The notes under the pieces were generated by a model. That model saw nothing but the letters and a program-made list of their open reading frames with translations, did not search any database and was not told the DNA's origin. Position numbers and translations under genes: made by a program. From Triglochin maritima (taxonomy: Eukaryota > Streptophyta > Magnoliopsida > Alismatales > Juncaginaceae), in contig OY821777.1 in the NCBI GenBank assembly GCA_963682175.1, forward strand, positions 22,712,001-22,776,000: a DNA stretch of 64,000 nt. Reading direction: 5' to 3'. Shown piece after piece: positions 1-10,078 of this stretch. The first letter of the stretch is position 1. Each line of letters starts with the position of its first letter.

Positions 1-220
1 TCTTAGGTCCTTCGGTCTTACGATCAGGTCCTTCTCCATTGCATCTCAGTCCCTAGGTCTCACAATTAAGTCCTTTTCTCCTTCTTTTGGGTCCTTTCAT
101 GGCTCTTATCTTCAACCTCTTTATTCCTGAAAACTAAACATAAAACGCGTCACGTAGCATTGCTTAGGTGTAAGATAATGGAGATAAGATACAAATATGA
201 GCATGAAATGATGTCAATCA
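1..220 (-). mobile_element. Athila-type LTR terminus (fragment)
   Basis: The stretch aligns by eye with the ends of two other LTRs here (about 27340-27559 and 48050-48228), down to the shared terminal GATGTCAATCA. The element lies on the minus strand, so this is the start of its LTR (TGATTGACATC). The terminus abuts chromovirus LTR sequence at 221 exactly, which is what an insertion into that LTR would give. The rest of the element is off the left edge. Confidence 0.75.
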
Positions 221-1073
221 CTCAAAAAGCACCAATGATCGAACCATCCTAAAATCACGGTCGACCGATTTCCACCAGTAAAACTCACCAACAATCCGCA
301 CTACACGGCCGACCGAAACAACTGTTCGGGTCGACCGGCCATTAAGCTAACTTAAGTTCCGGTCGGACAAAGTCAACGAGCGGTCGACCGTTTAGATGGT
401 CAACGCCCCCAACTGACTTACAACAGTGCTTTCGGTCGACCGGCAAAGGGGACCCGTCCGACCGAAAACACCCAGCGCCTTTTCCCCTTGATAAAATGTA
501 TCACTGGTCGACCACTCCTAGAGTATCGTACGACCGGTGCAAGGGTTTTTTCCCGAATTATACTACGCCCGGTCGACCGCACCAACCCGCAGGTCGACCG
601 TTCCCGAGCAGAAAAGCTGCTGCAAGGTTCTCGACGAGCCTTTCGGCCTACCGTCAGCCACTCTAATCCTCTCCAAGTCTAAAATGAGGATTAAACTAAA
701 GCTTCGCATACCTTTAAGGCTTGAAGAAGCCTTCGACGAACCTCGGCGAGTGCTTTCTCACAAAACTCTTCTTAGCCGGCAAAAACCCGAACACGATCAC
801 CTCGACTCCAGCAAACAACTGAGCTCCTCCGTGCGTCGTCGATCTCGCCTCCACGATTTCCCCCCAAGCTGGATCAGAAAAGGATCGAGGGAGAGAGGCG
901 TGAGAGAGAGAGACGAGTGTGAAGAGAGAGAAGTGAGAGGGAGAGAGATGAATCCAACCTTTTATACTCAAACCAAACAAATCTCAGTCGTCCATCTCAA
1001 ACCATCTCATCATCCTCTAATCCACCACCTAAAACACAATAAAAACCATAAGCAAGGGGGTTAGTATGTAACA
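221..1073 (-). repeat. gypsy-1 3' LTR (distal 853 bp)
   Basis: Matches 6509-7361 over an equal length of 853 bp and ends in ATGTAACA. Contains a TATA motif (about 958-966 on the minus strand), a GA/CT-rich tract near 890-950, a predicted GTATG splice donor at 711, and four exact CGGTCGACCG palindromes (258, 381, 433, 570) plus near matches. Confidence 0.85.
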
Positions 1074-4000
1074 ATCCACCCTCCTTAAAGAATTTCATCC
1101 TCGAAATTAGAACCGAATTCTCACCGAACAAATCCGGATACTTCTTCCGGACCTCGTCCTCGATCTCCCAAGTGGCTTCCTGCTCGCTATGCTGCTGCCA
1201 CCTGACCTTCACCATCGGAGTGGTTCTCCTCCTGAGCTGGTGCTCCATCCGATCTACAATCTCCACGGGCCTCTCCTCGAGAGATAAGTCATGACTGATC
1301 TCCGGATCACAGATCTCAATCACATGCAACGAATCGGCAACGTATTTCCTCAACATAGAAACGTGGAAAACGTTGTGAATACCCGAAAGCTGAGGCGGCG
1401 GCAAAGTAATACGGTAGGCAACCTCTCCTATGCGATCAAGAATCTCAAACGGTCTGACGTACCTCGAACTGAGCTTCCCTTTCTTCCCGAATCTCATCAC
1501 TCCACGAGCTGGTGAAATCCTCAGGAAAACGTGATCGCCCACCGCAAATCTCAACTCTCGTCTACGCCTATCTGCGTAACTCTTCTGTCTGTTCTGAGTC
1601 GTCGCTAACCTCTGTCTGATTACGTCAACCTTCTCAGCATACATCTGAGAAATCTCTGGTCCAACCAACTGCCTTTCGCCTACCTCACTCCAGCATACCA
1701 GTGATCTACAAGGCCGACCGTATGCTCGAATGGTAGCTGTTCTTGTAGGCGAAATCGATCAACGACAGGTGTTCATCCCAAAATCCTGCCCAATCCAGAG
1801 TACACGCTCTCAGCATATCCTCTAGCGTCTGAATAGTCCTCTCTGACTTCACGTCTGTCTGCGGATGAAAAGTTGTGCTGAACTTGAACTGAGTCCCCAA
1901 AGCCTTCTGCAGACTACCCCAAAATCTGGAGGTGAACCTTGGATCTCGATCAGAGATAATACTCACCGGTACACCATCGAACAGGATTATCTCCTCGACG
2001 TACAACTTCGCCAAACCTCCAAAGGTAAGGTGGTCCTGATCGCCAGAAATTGCGCCGACTTGGTCAGTCGTGAGATCTCCTCGTCTTCGGCAACCCGGTG
2101 ACAAAATCCATTGTCACGTGCTCCCACTTCCACTCTGGCAGATCTATACTCTGCAACTGCCCTGCAGACTGCTGGTGCTCAATCCTCACCTGCTGATAAA
2201 CCAGACACCTAGACACGAAGCTCGCTATGTCTCGCTTCATCCCCTTCCACCAGAAACTCCGCCGTAAATCCTTATACATCTTGGTACTCCCCGGGTGAAT
2301 GGAATATCTGGCTCTATGAGCCTCCTCCATGATAGCATCCCTCAGATCACCTGCTCTCGGTACCCAGATCCGACCCCTAAATCTCAAGCCCCCATCGACT
2401 CCGACACCGAAGTCCTATCCGTCCTTAGCAGCTAGCTTCATCAGACTGACCATCTCATCAACTGCTCTCTGAATCTGAACAACTCTCGAAACTGTCTGCG
2501 GCTCCACTCGAAGTCCCGCAATCACTGCCCCCTCAGAGTCCTCTGTAAAAGGTCTCCACTGCGTCAAGGCCTCAAGCAACCTCCACTCCTGAATGCATAA
2601 GCTAGCAGCTGACAACTCCACCTTTCTACTCAAGGCATCTGCGACAGAATTTGCGTTCCCTGGATGATACAAAATGGTGAAGTCGTAATCCTTTATGAAC
2701 TCGAGCCATCTGCGCTGCCTCATATTCAACTCTTTCTGCGAGAACAGATACTTCAGACTCTGATGATCTGTGAAGATCTTGAACTGCTCTCCATAAAGGT
2801 AATGCCTCCAGGTCGTCAACGCGTGAACCACTGCTGCCAACTCCAGATCATGAGTTGGGTAATTCGTCTCATGAACCTTCAACTGCCTCGAAGCATAAGC
2901 AACCACTTTCCCGTGCTGCATCAACACGCAACCCAGACCAATGCCAAAAGCGTCGTTGTAAATCACATAGCCTCCGCTACCACTCGGTAACGTCAAAATC
3001 AGTGTTGTAGTCAGTCACCTCTTCAGATCCTGGAAACCGAACTCACACTTCTGGGACCAAACGAACTTGACACCCTTCTGTGTCAAGGCTGTCAGTGGGG
3101 AAGCAAGTCTTTAAAAGTCCTGAATAAACCGACAATAATAACCTGCTAAACCCACAAAACCCCTGATCTCTGACACACTGGTCAGAGCTCTCCATTGATT
3201 AACGGCCTCAACCTTCGCTGGATCCACAAATATCCCGTCTGCTGACACAACATGTCCCAAAAAAGCCACCTGATCTAGCCAAAAATCACACTTCTTGTAC
3301 TTAGCAAAGAGCTGCTGATCTCTCAGGATGCTAAGCACAATCCTCAGGTGCTCCCGATGTTGCTCTCTGTCTGGTGAGTATTCTAGTATATCGTCCACGA
3401 AGACAATCACAAATCTGTCGAGATACGACTAAAAAGTTTGATTCATCAGATCAATAAACGCTGCAGGTGCATTCGGCAGTCCAAACGACATCACCAAAAA
3501 CACGTAATGCCCGTACCTCATCCTGAACGTTGTCTTCTGGATATCTGCATCCCGAATTCTCAACTGATGATAACCGGATCGCAGATCGATCTTCAAAAAG
3601 ACCCTCGTTGACTGCAACTGGTCGAAAAGATCCTCGATCCTGGGTAAAGAATACTGATTCCTAATGGTAACCTTATTCAACATCCGATAATCAATACACA
3701 TCCTCAACGAGCCATCCCACTTCTTCACGAAGAGCACTGGAGCTCCCCAGGGTGAAACATTGGGCCTGCTCAAACATGATTCTAGCAGATCCTGCAACTG
3801 CTTCTTCAGCTTGGCTAACTCCACGGGCGCCATCCTAACCGGAGACTTCGACTATGGCGTAGTCTCTGCTACCAGATCGATACCCAATTCGATCTCTCTG
3901 TGAGGCGGAAACCCGATGATCTTATCAGAAAATACCTCAGGAAAATCCTGAACAACCTCAATATCTTCCAACTTCTTCACCTCAAAGTCTGGTACCACAA

Positions 4001-5507
4001 ACGTCGCTAAGAACGCTCTACAACCCTGGTGAATCATCTTCTGAGCCTTTACTGTCGAAACCAAAATCCGACCATCTCCACACTTAGTCCCTCTGATCAG
4101 CAAATCAGGAAGACCTTTCCTCAAGATCAAAATCTTCTTTTCTCGGCACAAGACTCGAACATCGTACTGGGACAGCCAATCCATCTCAAGTATGACATCG
4201 AAGTCTACCATCGGTAACAAGACCAGGTCTGCCGGGAACTCCTGGTTTCCCAAAGCAACTGTGGTGCCGGGGAGGAAGCTCCCCACAATGCCCACCAAAC
4301 TCAAGGGTGTGCTGACTTCCAAAGTGGCAGTCAACATCGCAGGGGTACGGCCTAACATGCTCGCAAACTGCTCAGAGATGAACGAGTGTGTGGCCCCACA
4401 ATCGAAAAGCACTCTATCTATCAAGCCATCAACATAAAGCGTACCTTCCACCACAGCACTGACCTCTCTAGCCTCCTCTGCCTGGATGGTCAAAACACGA
4501 CCAACGCTCTTCCCCTGCTGAGGTGGTGCAGCTGGTCTACTCGGTCCCACTCCGCTAGCTGAGGAGGAACCTGGTATTCCACTAGGTCCACCTGACCTAC
4601 TCGGGTAGGAACGAATGAAGTGACCCACCTGGCCACAACCATGGCATGCACCTGAACGTGCCCCACACCCGCGCCCGGGGTGAACTCTACCACACTGTCT
4701 GCACTGCCCTGACTGGTGAAATCCACCACTATCAATCTGCGGCCTCTTGCCCAGATTTCCGGAAGTCTGATCTCCAAGTCGTACATTGGCCTTCGTCTGC
4801 ACCTTCCTGGCCTCTACCGTCTCCTGGTAGTCCTGATCCATAATCGTCGCAAACTTCACTACATCAGCTAAAGTGTGCGGCATGCTCGTGGTCATACGAG
4901 ACTGGAACTGCGGCCTCAACCCTCGGATAAACTTCCGAGCTCTCTGCTCCGTTGTCACATAAGTATCCGGGCACTAACGCTCCAAGGCGTGAAACCTGCT
5001 AATAAAAGTCGCCAGCGTCATCTCTCGCTGCTCCAGTGCTAGGAACTCCTCTTTCTTCCTATCCCGCGCATGCTGGGGAAAATATTGCTGGTTGAACTCC
5101 ACGAGGAATTCCTCCCAGCCCACCTCCTCGCTGTCCTCAAAAACAACAGCCGACGTGGACCTCCACCAGTTGGCCGCCTCTCCGTCCAACACATAGGTGG
5201 CCAAATCCACCTGCATCTCAGAAGGACATCCGATCGCCCTGAAGATCTTCTGGATCTTGAAGACCCAATCCTCAGCTGCCTCCGGCTCACCACTGCCGTC
5301 AAAGGAAGGAGGCTGTTGTCGCATAAACCGATCCAGCACTGCCCCTGCCCCTGCCTGCTCAGACTGTGCAGACTGGCGCTCGAGAAACTCACCCACCCTA
5401 AGAAGAGTCCCCTGAAGGGTCCTCCTCTCCTCCTCCCTGTCCTCCCTACCAGTCTCCTCACTTGCGCCCCTATAACGTGAAGGTGGCCTCACACGTCTCG
5501 GAGGCAT
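997..5507 (-). pseudogene. gypsy-1 gag-pol polyprotein (broken)
   Basis: A former single gag-pol frame starting at the ATG at 5507 (product begins MPPRR, as in gypsy-2). Order: gag (5507-4974, TAG), rest of gag, zinc knuckle and protease (4958-3852), RT (3833-3429 and 3410-3111, with FVDD), RNase H (2996-2415), integrase (2387-2064, 2104-1706, 1668-997). The gag, RT and RNase H pieces share one frame and are cut only by nonsense codons. The zinc knuckle's last Cys is Tyr. A short deletion near 2064-2104 shifts frame and removes the first catalytic Asp segment of integrase; another indel lies near 1668-1706. The frame then runs through the polypurine tract into the LTR to 997, whereas gypsy-2 stops before its tract. 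The protein families are certain; no function remains. Confidence 0.9.
1074..1090 (-). other. gypsy-1 polypurine tract
   Basis: Read on the minus strand this is a purine run (CTTTAAGGAGGGTGGAT) directly next to the LTR, the expected primer site for plus-strand DNA synthesis. The gypsy-2 counterpart at about 15730-15740 is nearly the same. Confidence 0.7.
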
Positions 5508-5626
5508 CTACACAAGAGGACAGGAAACGACCGTGAATTAATTATTATGAATGAATGCATGACGAATGACAATTAAATGCAATACCTCTAAGGTGGTTGC
5601 ATTGGACAAGCACACCGGGACCGAAA

Positions 5627-5638
5627 GCTCTGATACCA
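5627..5638 (-). other. gypsy-1 primer binding site (initiator Met tRNA)
   Basis: The minus strand reads TGGTATCAGAGC, the classic plant LTR-element site complementary to the 3' end of initiator tRNA-Met. It sits three bases inside the LTR end at 5642. Confidence 0.9.
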
Positions 5639-5925
5639 AATTGTAACGCCCTGAAACAGTGGAAAATTAAAAACTTTAAACAGATAAAAGAATTAACACC
5701 GGGGTCGTCACCAAACCACAAGTATATATAATATAAAGTGGTAAACTATACAATACAAGAGTCAAGGATGATTACAACCCAACACAAAAGATATACAACA
5801 CATGTACAAGGGAAAATCATCCACCTCGAACGATAAAAGGACAGGATCTGGTCTGGGTGCTCCTGCCCGTAGTCACCACCTCCTACTGACGTGCACGACC
5901 TGACATGTAAACAAACAATGCCTGA

Positions 5926-5942
5926 GTTTCCCATAGGGAAAC
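5926..5942 (-). other. conserved leader hairpin (gypsy-1)
   Basis: Perfect 7-bp stem GTTTCCC/GGGAAAC with a 3-nt loop, flanked by conserved CATACGGGG and CTCAGGCAT on the transcript strand. Equivalent hairpins with different stem and loop bases occur at 14149-14163, 20633-20647 and 34257-34272. Confidence 0.55.
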
Positions 5943-6028
5943 CCCGTATGCCAAACCCCTAAATATGAACATAACATGCGTATATCAAACATGAAATGAA
6001 AAATACATTAAAATCATAACTAACTCTC

Positions 6029-6240
6029 GTGCACACAAGGCACTGCCAGAAAACATCGGCCACAGGTCTCAAGGTTTCTCTCACCCCAACTCCACAATCA
6101 CACGTGCACACAAGGCACCGCCGGAAAATCATTGGCCACGGGTCTCAAGGGTCCTCTCACCCCAACCCCACAATCACACGTGCACACAAGGCACCGCCGG
6201 AAAATCATCGGCCACAACAACGTGCACACAAGGCACCGCT
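6029..6240. repeat. LTR minisatellite, about 75-76 bp unit
   Basis: The phrase GTGCACACAAGGCA starts at 6029, 6104, 6180 and 6222. That gives two full units and partial copies of a GC-rich repeat inside the gypsy-1 LTR. The other chromovirus LTRs have unrelated minisatellites at the same relative place. Confidence 0.75.
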
Positions 6241-6396
6241 CCGTAGAGCCACAACCACGATCTCCTCTTAGGCCAGCATGTCTGTACCGTCACCCCCAGG
6301 AGGCCAGGGACCCGTTTCCCTCGAGGCTGATCCAACCACACATCACAAGCATCCATATGCAAAACTGTGCCAAACAGTCGAACAGAAGACCACAAA

Positions 6397-6888
6397 CGGT
6401 CGACCGAACACCACCACTATTCCGCAATAAAACCGAAATAATGTCCAACCAGTCGTACGGCAAAGGGGCCCCGTTCGCCCGAAATCCAACAGAGAAAATC
6501 CTCCCTTGCTCAAAACGCACCAACGGTCAAACCATCCTAAAATCACGGTCGACTGATTTCCACTAGTAAAACTCACCAACAATCTGCACTACACGGTCGA
6601 CCGAAACAACTCTTCGGGTCGACCGGCCATTAAGTTAACTTAAGTTCCAGTCGGACGAAGTCAGCCAGCGGTCGACCGTTTAGATGGTCAACGCCCCCAA
6701 CCGACTTACAACAGTGCTTTCGGTCGACCGGCAAAGGGGACCCGTTCAACCGAAAACACCTAGACCCTTTTCCCCTTGGTAAAATGTATCACCGGTCGAC
6801 CACTCCTACAGTATCGTCCGACCGGTGCAAGGGTTTTTGCCCGAATTACACTACGCCCGGTCGACCGCGCCAACCCGCCGGTCGACCG
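6397..6888. repeat. CGGTCGACCG palindrome array (gypsy-1 5' LTR)
   Basis: Exact CGGTCGACCG at 6397, 6594, 6669, 6721, 6858 and 6879, with one-mismatch forms between them (for example 6547 and 6795). Each copy is its own reverse complement and holds three CpGs. Confidence 0.85.
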
Positions 6889-7245
6889 TTCCCGAGCAGA
6901 AAAGCTGCTGCAAGGTTCTCGACGAGCCTTTCGGCCTACCGTCGGCCACTCTGATCCTCTCTAAGGCTAAAATGAGGATTAAACTAAAGCTTGGCATACC
7001 TTTAAGGCTTGAAGAAGCCTTCAAAGAACCTCGGTTAGCGCTTCCTCGCAAAACTCTTCTTCTCCGGCGAAAAACCGAACACGATCACCTCGACTCCAGC
7101 AAACAACTGAGCTCCTCCGTGCGTCGTCGATCTCGCCTCCACGATTTCCCCCCAAGCTGGATCAGAAACGGATCGAGGGAGAGAGGCGTGAGAGAGAGAG
7201 ACGAGTGTGAAGAGAGAGAAGTGAGAGGGAGAGAGATGAATCCAA

Positions 7246-7254
7246 CCTTTTATA
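7246..7254 (-). promoter_or_regulatory. TATA box of gypsy-1 5' LTR
   Basis: The minus strand reads TATAAAAGG about 110 bp inside the LTR's upstream edge, followed downstream by a CT-rich tract. This placement implies a short U3 and a very long transcribed R-U5 leader. Confidence 0.65.
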
Positions 7255-7361
7255 CTCAAACCAAACAAATCTCAGCCGTCCATCTCAAACCATCTCATCG
7301 TCCTCTAATCCACCACCTAAAACACAATAAAACCCGTAAGCAAGGGGGTTAGGATGTAGCA

Positions 7362-9660
7362 TGTTCATTGCTTTAGTTGATCTTCATGTGATGTCGTTAA
7401 TGACAGTGTGGTGGTGTAATTCATCTATGGAATCATTTGTTCTTGTAAAACTAGGTTTCAACGTTAATGTACGACGGTTTATTTTCTTTACGGTTTTGTT
7501 TCATTTGTAGACTTCATGAATCATGCATAAAGTATAACGTTCCTAGAGTAGGTCCTCCTGCTCGACTTTTAATAGTCATTTTGCTTTTTGGAATCAGTGG
7601 AAATTTTATGGCCTTAATCACCCTAAAATTGCTCTTAGCCATCTTACACATCCTTAATAACTTTTAAACGGTTTTAAACCACCCACTACTCAATTCTAAA
7701 ACCCATGGTTACTTAACTACCCTTTGGAACCCAACTAATTAAACATCTCAAAAGTAGTTCAATTGATATTTGAAAGATAATCGAATATAATCTGCCTCTT
7801 ACAATTTGAAAGTGATTTTGGTCTATGTAGAAGCGTGTGAATAGATAAATGCAAACTAATGCACATAATGCAGTAAACCAAGATAAAAAAGGAACAATGA
7901 AACCACAAAATGCATAGTATTAATAGGTATAGGGTCGGTCGTTTTCACAACCTGATACTATCTTCAACTAGTTGTTTGAGACCCAATGTTGTGGGTAGGT
8001 GGGAGACTGGGTGAGCACCCAATCAAGAAATTGATGTGATTTAGGGTAGCAATTTGGATCACGACACCATAATCCAATACAAAAAATACTATTTGAGTTG
8101 GGTCGTGATAAAGTTTACAATATTGACTTGGTAATTAAATAGGTCGACTTTAAGGTTTGCGCATGTAACCCATGCCCAGGCCCAGCCCATAGCAGGAGCA
8201 GGGTGAGCTCCTGCTCCGGCCCTCATTTTGAGGGGCTTCAAAAAAAATATGTACATGGACTTATTGGGTTGCAAAGAAGATTAGTGTTAACACATAGATA
8301 ACACATAAACATTGATAAATTTGTCTCAAAGAATGCTAGGAGGAAAAAAAATCAAGTAGTATTGCACTAAGTTAGTGAAATTTTTATTATTTAAACTAGA
8401 AGGACAATTTTTTTCAAATTTAGGAGCCTCATGGTTGATTTTCGCACCTGATCTCGAAAATTCCCGAGATGGCCCTGCCATGCCCAACTTGTTTATAAAG
8501 GTTTATAATATATACATATGTATGTATGTATGTATGTATAAATTTACACTTCATCACCAAATCAGTAAAGAAATTTCATACTTTTGATCTTTTATTTAGA
8601 CTATTTTAATTACCAATAAGCAACCAATTGCATAACTAGCTTTTGTAATTTTCATATTTTCTCCTAATCAAATAAATTTTTAATTACAATTGATTTTTGT
8701 AATGAAATGTATAAGACTTATATAAGTCTAACTTGTAACGAACACTCGATTAAATGGGTTAGATGGGTAATGTGACTCATGTCGGGTTGAAAAATATTAA
8801 GTTTTGGTTTTCCTTCACGATTTGTATAACAAATGAGTAGGGTTTGAGTTTACGTAAATTAGGTTGAGTTGTAATGAGTTTGACACAAACATGACACATG
8901 TACCCGTATTATATCATCCTTAATAAAATCTGAACTACAAACTCGGATGATCCATCAATCCATCATACACCGGTCATCCGAACTTTTGCGTATATAAAAA
9001 TAGAAAATTTGGTTGACTTGAAATTTCCAAACAACAACGTCCAATGAACCTTCACTGCTAGAAAAGACCATTTTTTGTCGTTCGATTGCCCTGAATTAAG
9101 CAACACAATAATAAAGTGGTAGTCTAAAGTGATTTTTGTCGTGCTCGCGCTAACAACTATTTTATACAAAGCCCAAATTAATAACATTTATAAGCAAAGA
9201 AAACAAGTAAACAACAAGACAAGCAAATACAAGGAGAATGTAGGGATAGGGTTTGTTCATGTCGTGAAGATATTCCACAATATATATTATTGTGGGAATC
9301 TTGAACCACTTGTTCGGATTCACTAACAAGTCGGAGTTGGTTGTTGATTGGTGGCAAAGTAGTCATGTGCCTCCACTTGAAAATTTTGGAACTAGAACGA
9401 AAGGTCTCACCTTTCCATCCAAAACACCTACATAAGAGACTTCCGATGAGGTTCCACACCTGGAGCCCAATAAGGACTAGGTGGATGCCTTTTTTGGTTT
9501 GACACCAAATGGGGACATCTTCAGCTTTGACTTGAGGTTGTGGTTGAGGTTGTTGCTATGCTTGTGTATCAACATCCATTTCTTCATCATCACTCCCAGA
9601 TCCTTCTTTTACAACTCCTTCAATAAAATGCATCCTTTCGAGAGAAATCATGTTGCGTAC
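7362..9660. other. AT-rich spacer without recognisable gene
   Basis: No convincing coding region on either strand; open frames are short and of low complexity. Visible items are a (TATG)n microsatellite at about 8514-8540 and a perfect 9-bp inverted repeat AGCAGGAGC/GCTCCTGCT at 8191-8215 with a 7-nt loop. The stretch probably holds old, unrecognisable repeats. Confidence 0.5.
8514..8540. repeat. (TATG)n microsatellite
   Basis: About six tandem TATG units in AT-rich spacer. Confidence 0.85.
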
Positions 9661-9976
9661 TGAAAAATATGTGTGATATAGGCTCAAGTATTAGGCCAAT
9701 ATATATTATCTAGGATTTCTTGTTTGGTTTCTTTACCTTGTAGATGGAGGATTAGCTGACTCGCTTGTATTGGGTTAATCGGATCCAACCGATAACCCAA
9801 ACACTGACCAACCCCTTCCTATAAGGGGCTCAATTGTAACAATCTATATACATTTATACCTCTCTAATAAAGGAAAACCTAACGCACATCCTCCTTCTTC
9901 ATCCTAATCTTGCTCGAATCCTTCACCCTCCTCTCTCCGATTAAGATCTGAATAGATCTGATAATGTTTTCTTTTA
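9661..9976 (+). repeat. copia-1 5' LTR (316 bp)
   Basis: Starts TGAAAAATATGTG and ends just before the PBS at 9977 (TTTTCTTTTA, where a family-typical CA has become TA). Boundaries are supported by the inverted copy at 22657-22922, which lacks about 50 bp from the middle. Confidence 0.75.
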
Positions 9977-9988
9977 TGGTATCAGTGC
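9977..9988 (+). other. copia-1 primer binding site
   Basis: TGGTATCAGTGC matches the initiator Met-tRNA site TGGTATCAGAGC at 11 of 12 positions and follows the LTR directly. Confidence 0.75.
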
Positions 9989-10078
9989 ATTGGAGCTTGG
10001 GATAAAGCTTCTATACATCTGAAAGAAAGGGACGTTGCAAAGATTAAATCAAGAAAAGGAAAGTGATTTCGACATCAC

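Larger units (their letters stand above)
5900..6999 (-). other. predicted leader intron in gypsy-1 5' LTR
   Basis: The donor is CCTTAAAG/GTATGCC at 6999. The acceptor is a T-rich stretch ending ACATGTCAG/G at 5900, with a branch-like CTCAG about 25 nt upstream. Predicted length is 1,100 nt. Donor, branch region, acceptor and the following GTGGTGAC exon sequence recur at matching places in gypsy-2 and in the solo LTR at 32259-34622. Splicing is inferred; there is no RNA evidence. Confidence 0.45.
221..7361 (-). mobile_element. gypsy-1: degenerate chromovirus (Ty3/gypsy, Tekay/Del-like)
   Basis: Minus-strand LTR retrotransposon with LTRs at 221-1073 (interrupted) and 5642-7361, an initiator-Met PBS, gag and pol in the usual order, and a polypurine tract. 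The integrase tail resembles gypsy-2, with chromodomain-like sequence before the 3' end, so I place it with plant chromoviruses. Many nonsense codons and at least two frameshifts make it non-functional. The left LTR looks short only because an Athila element interrupts it at 220/221; its remainder should lie upstream of the window. Confidence 0.85.
5642..7361 (-). repeat. gypsy-1 5' LTR (1,720 bp)
   Basis: In plus orientation it begins TGTAACGCCC next to the PBS and ends ATGTAGCA. The minus-strand transcript order is: TATA (7254-7246), CT-rich tract (about 7190-7240), splice-donor-like GTATG at 6999, palindromes (6888-6397), minisatellite (6240-6029), hairpin/branch block (5957-5905), CAG acceptor at 5900, LTR end. 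It belongs to a different subfamily from gypsy-2, with low overall similarity but the same plan. Confidence 0.88.

Noticed and set aside
537..1064. 175-residue plus-strand frame in the gypsy-1 LTR (also 6825-7352)
   Set aside because: Antisense to the LTR leader, begins at GTG, repeats in both LTRs and encodes no recognisable domain.
5642..7361. Gypsy-1 left LTR as a simple truncation or deletion
   Set aside because: The break coincides with the terminal base of an Athila LTR, so interruption by insertion is the simpler reading.
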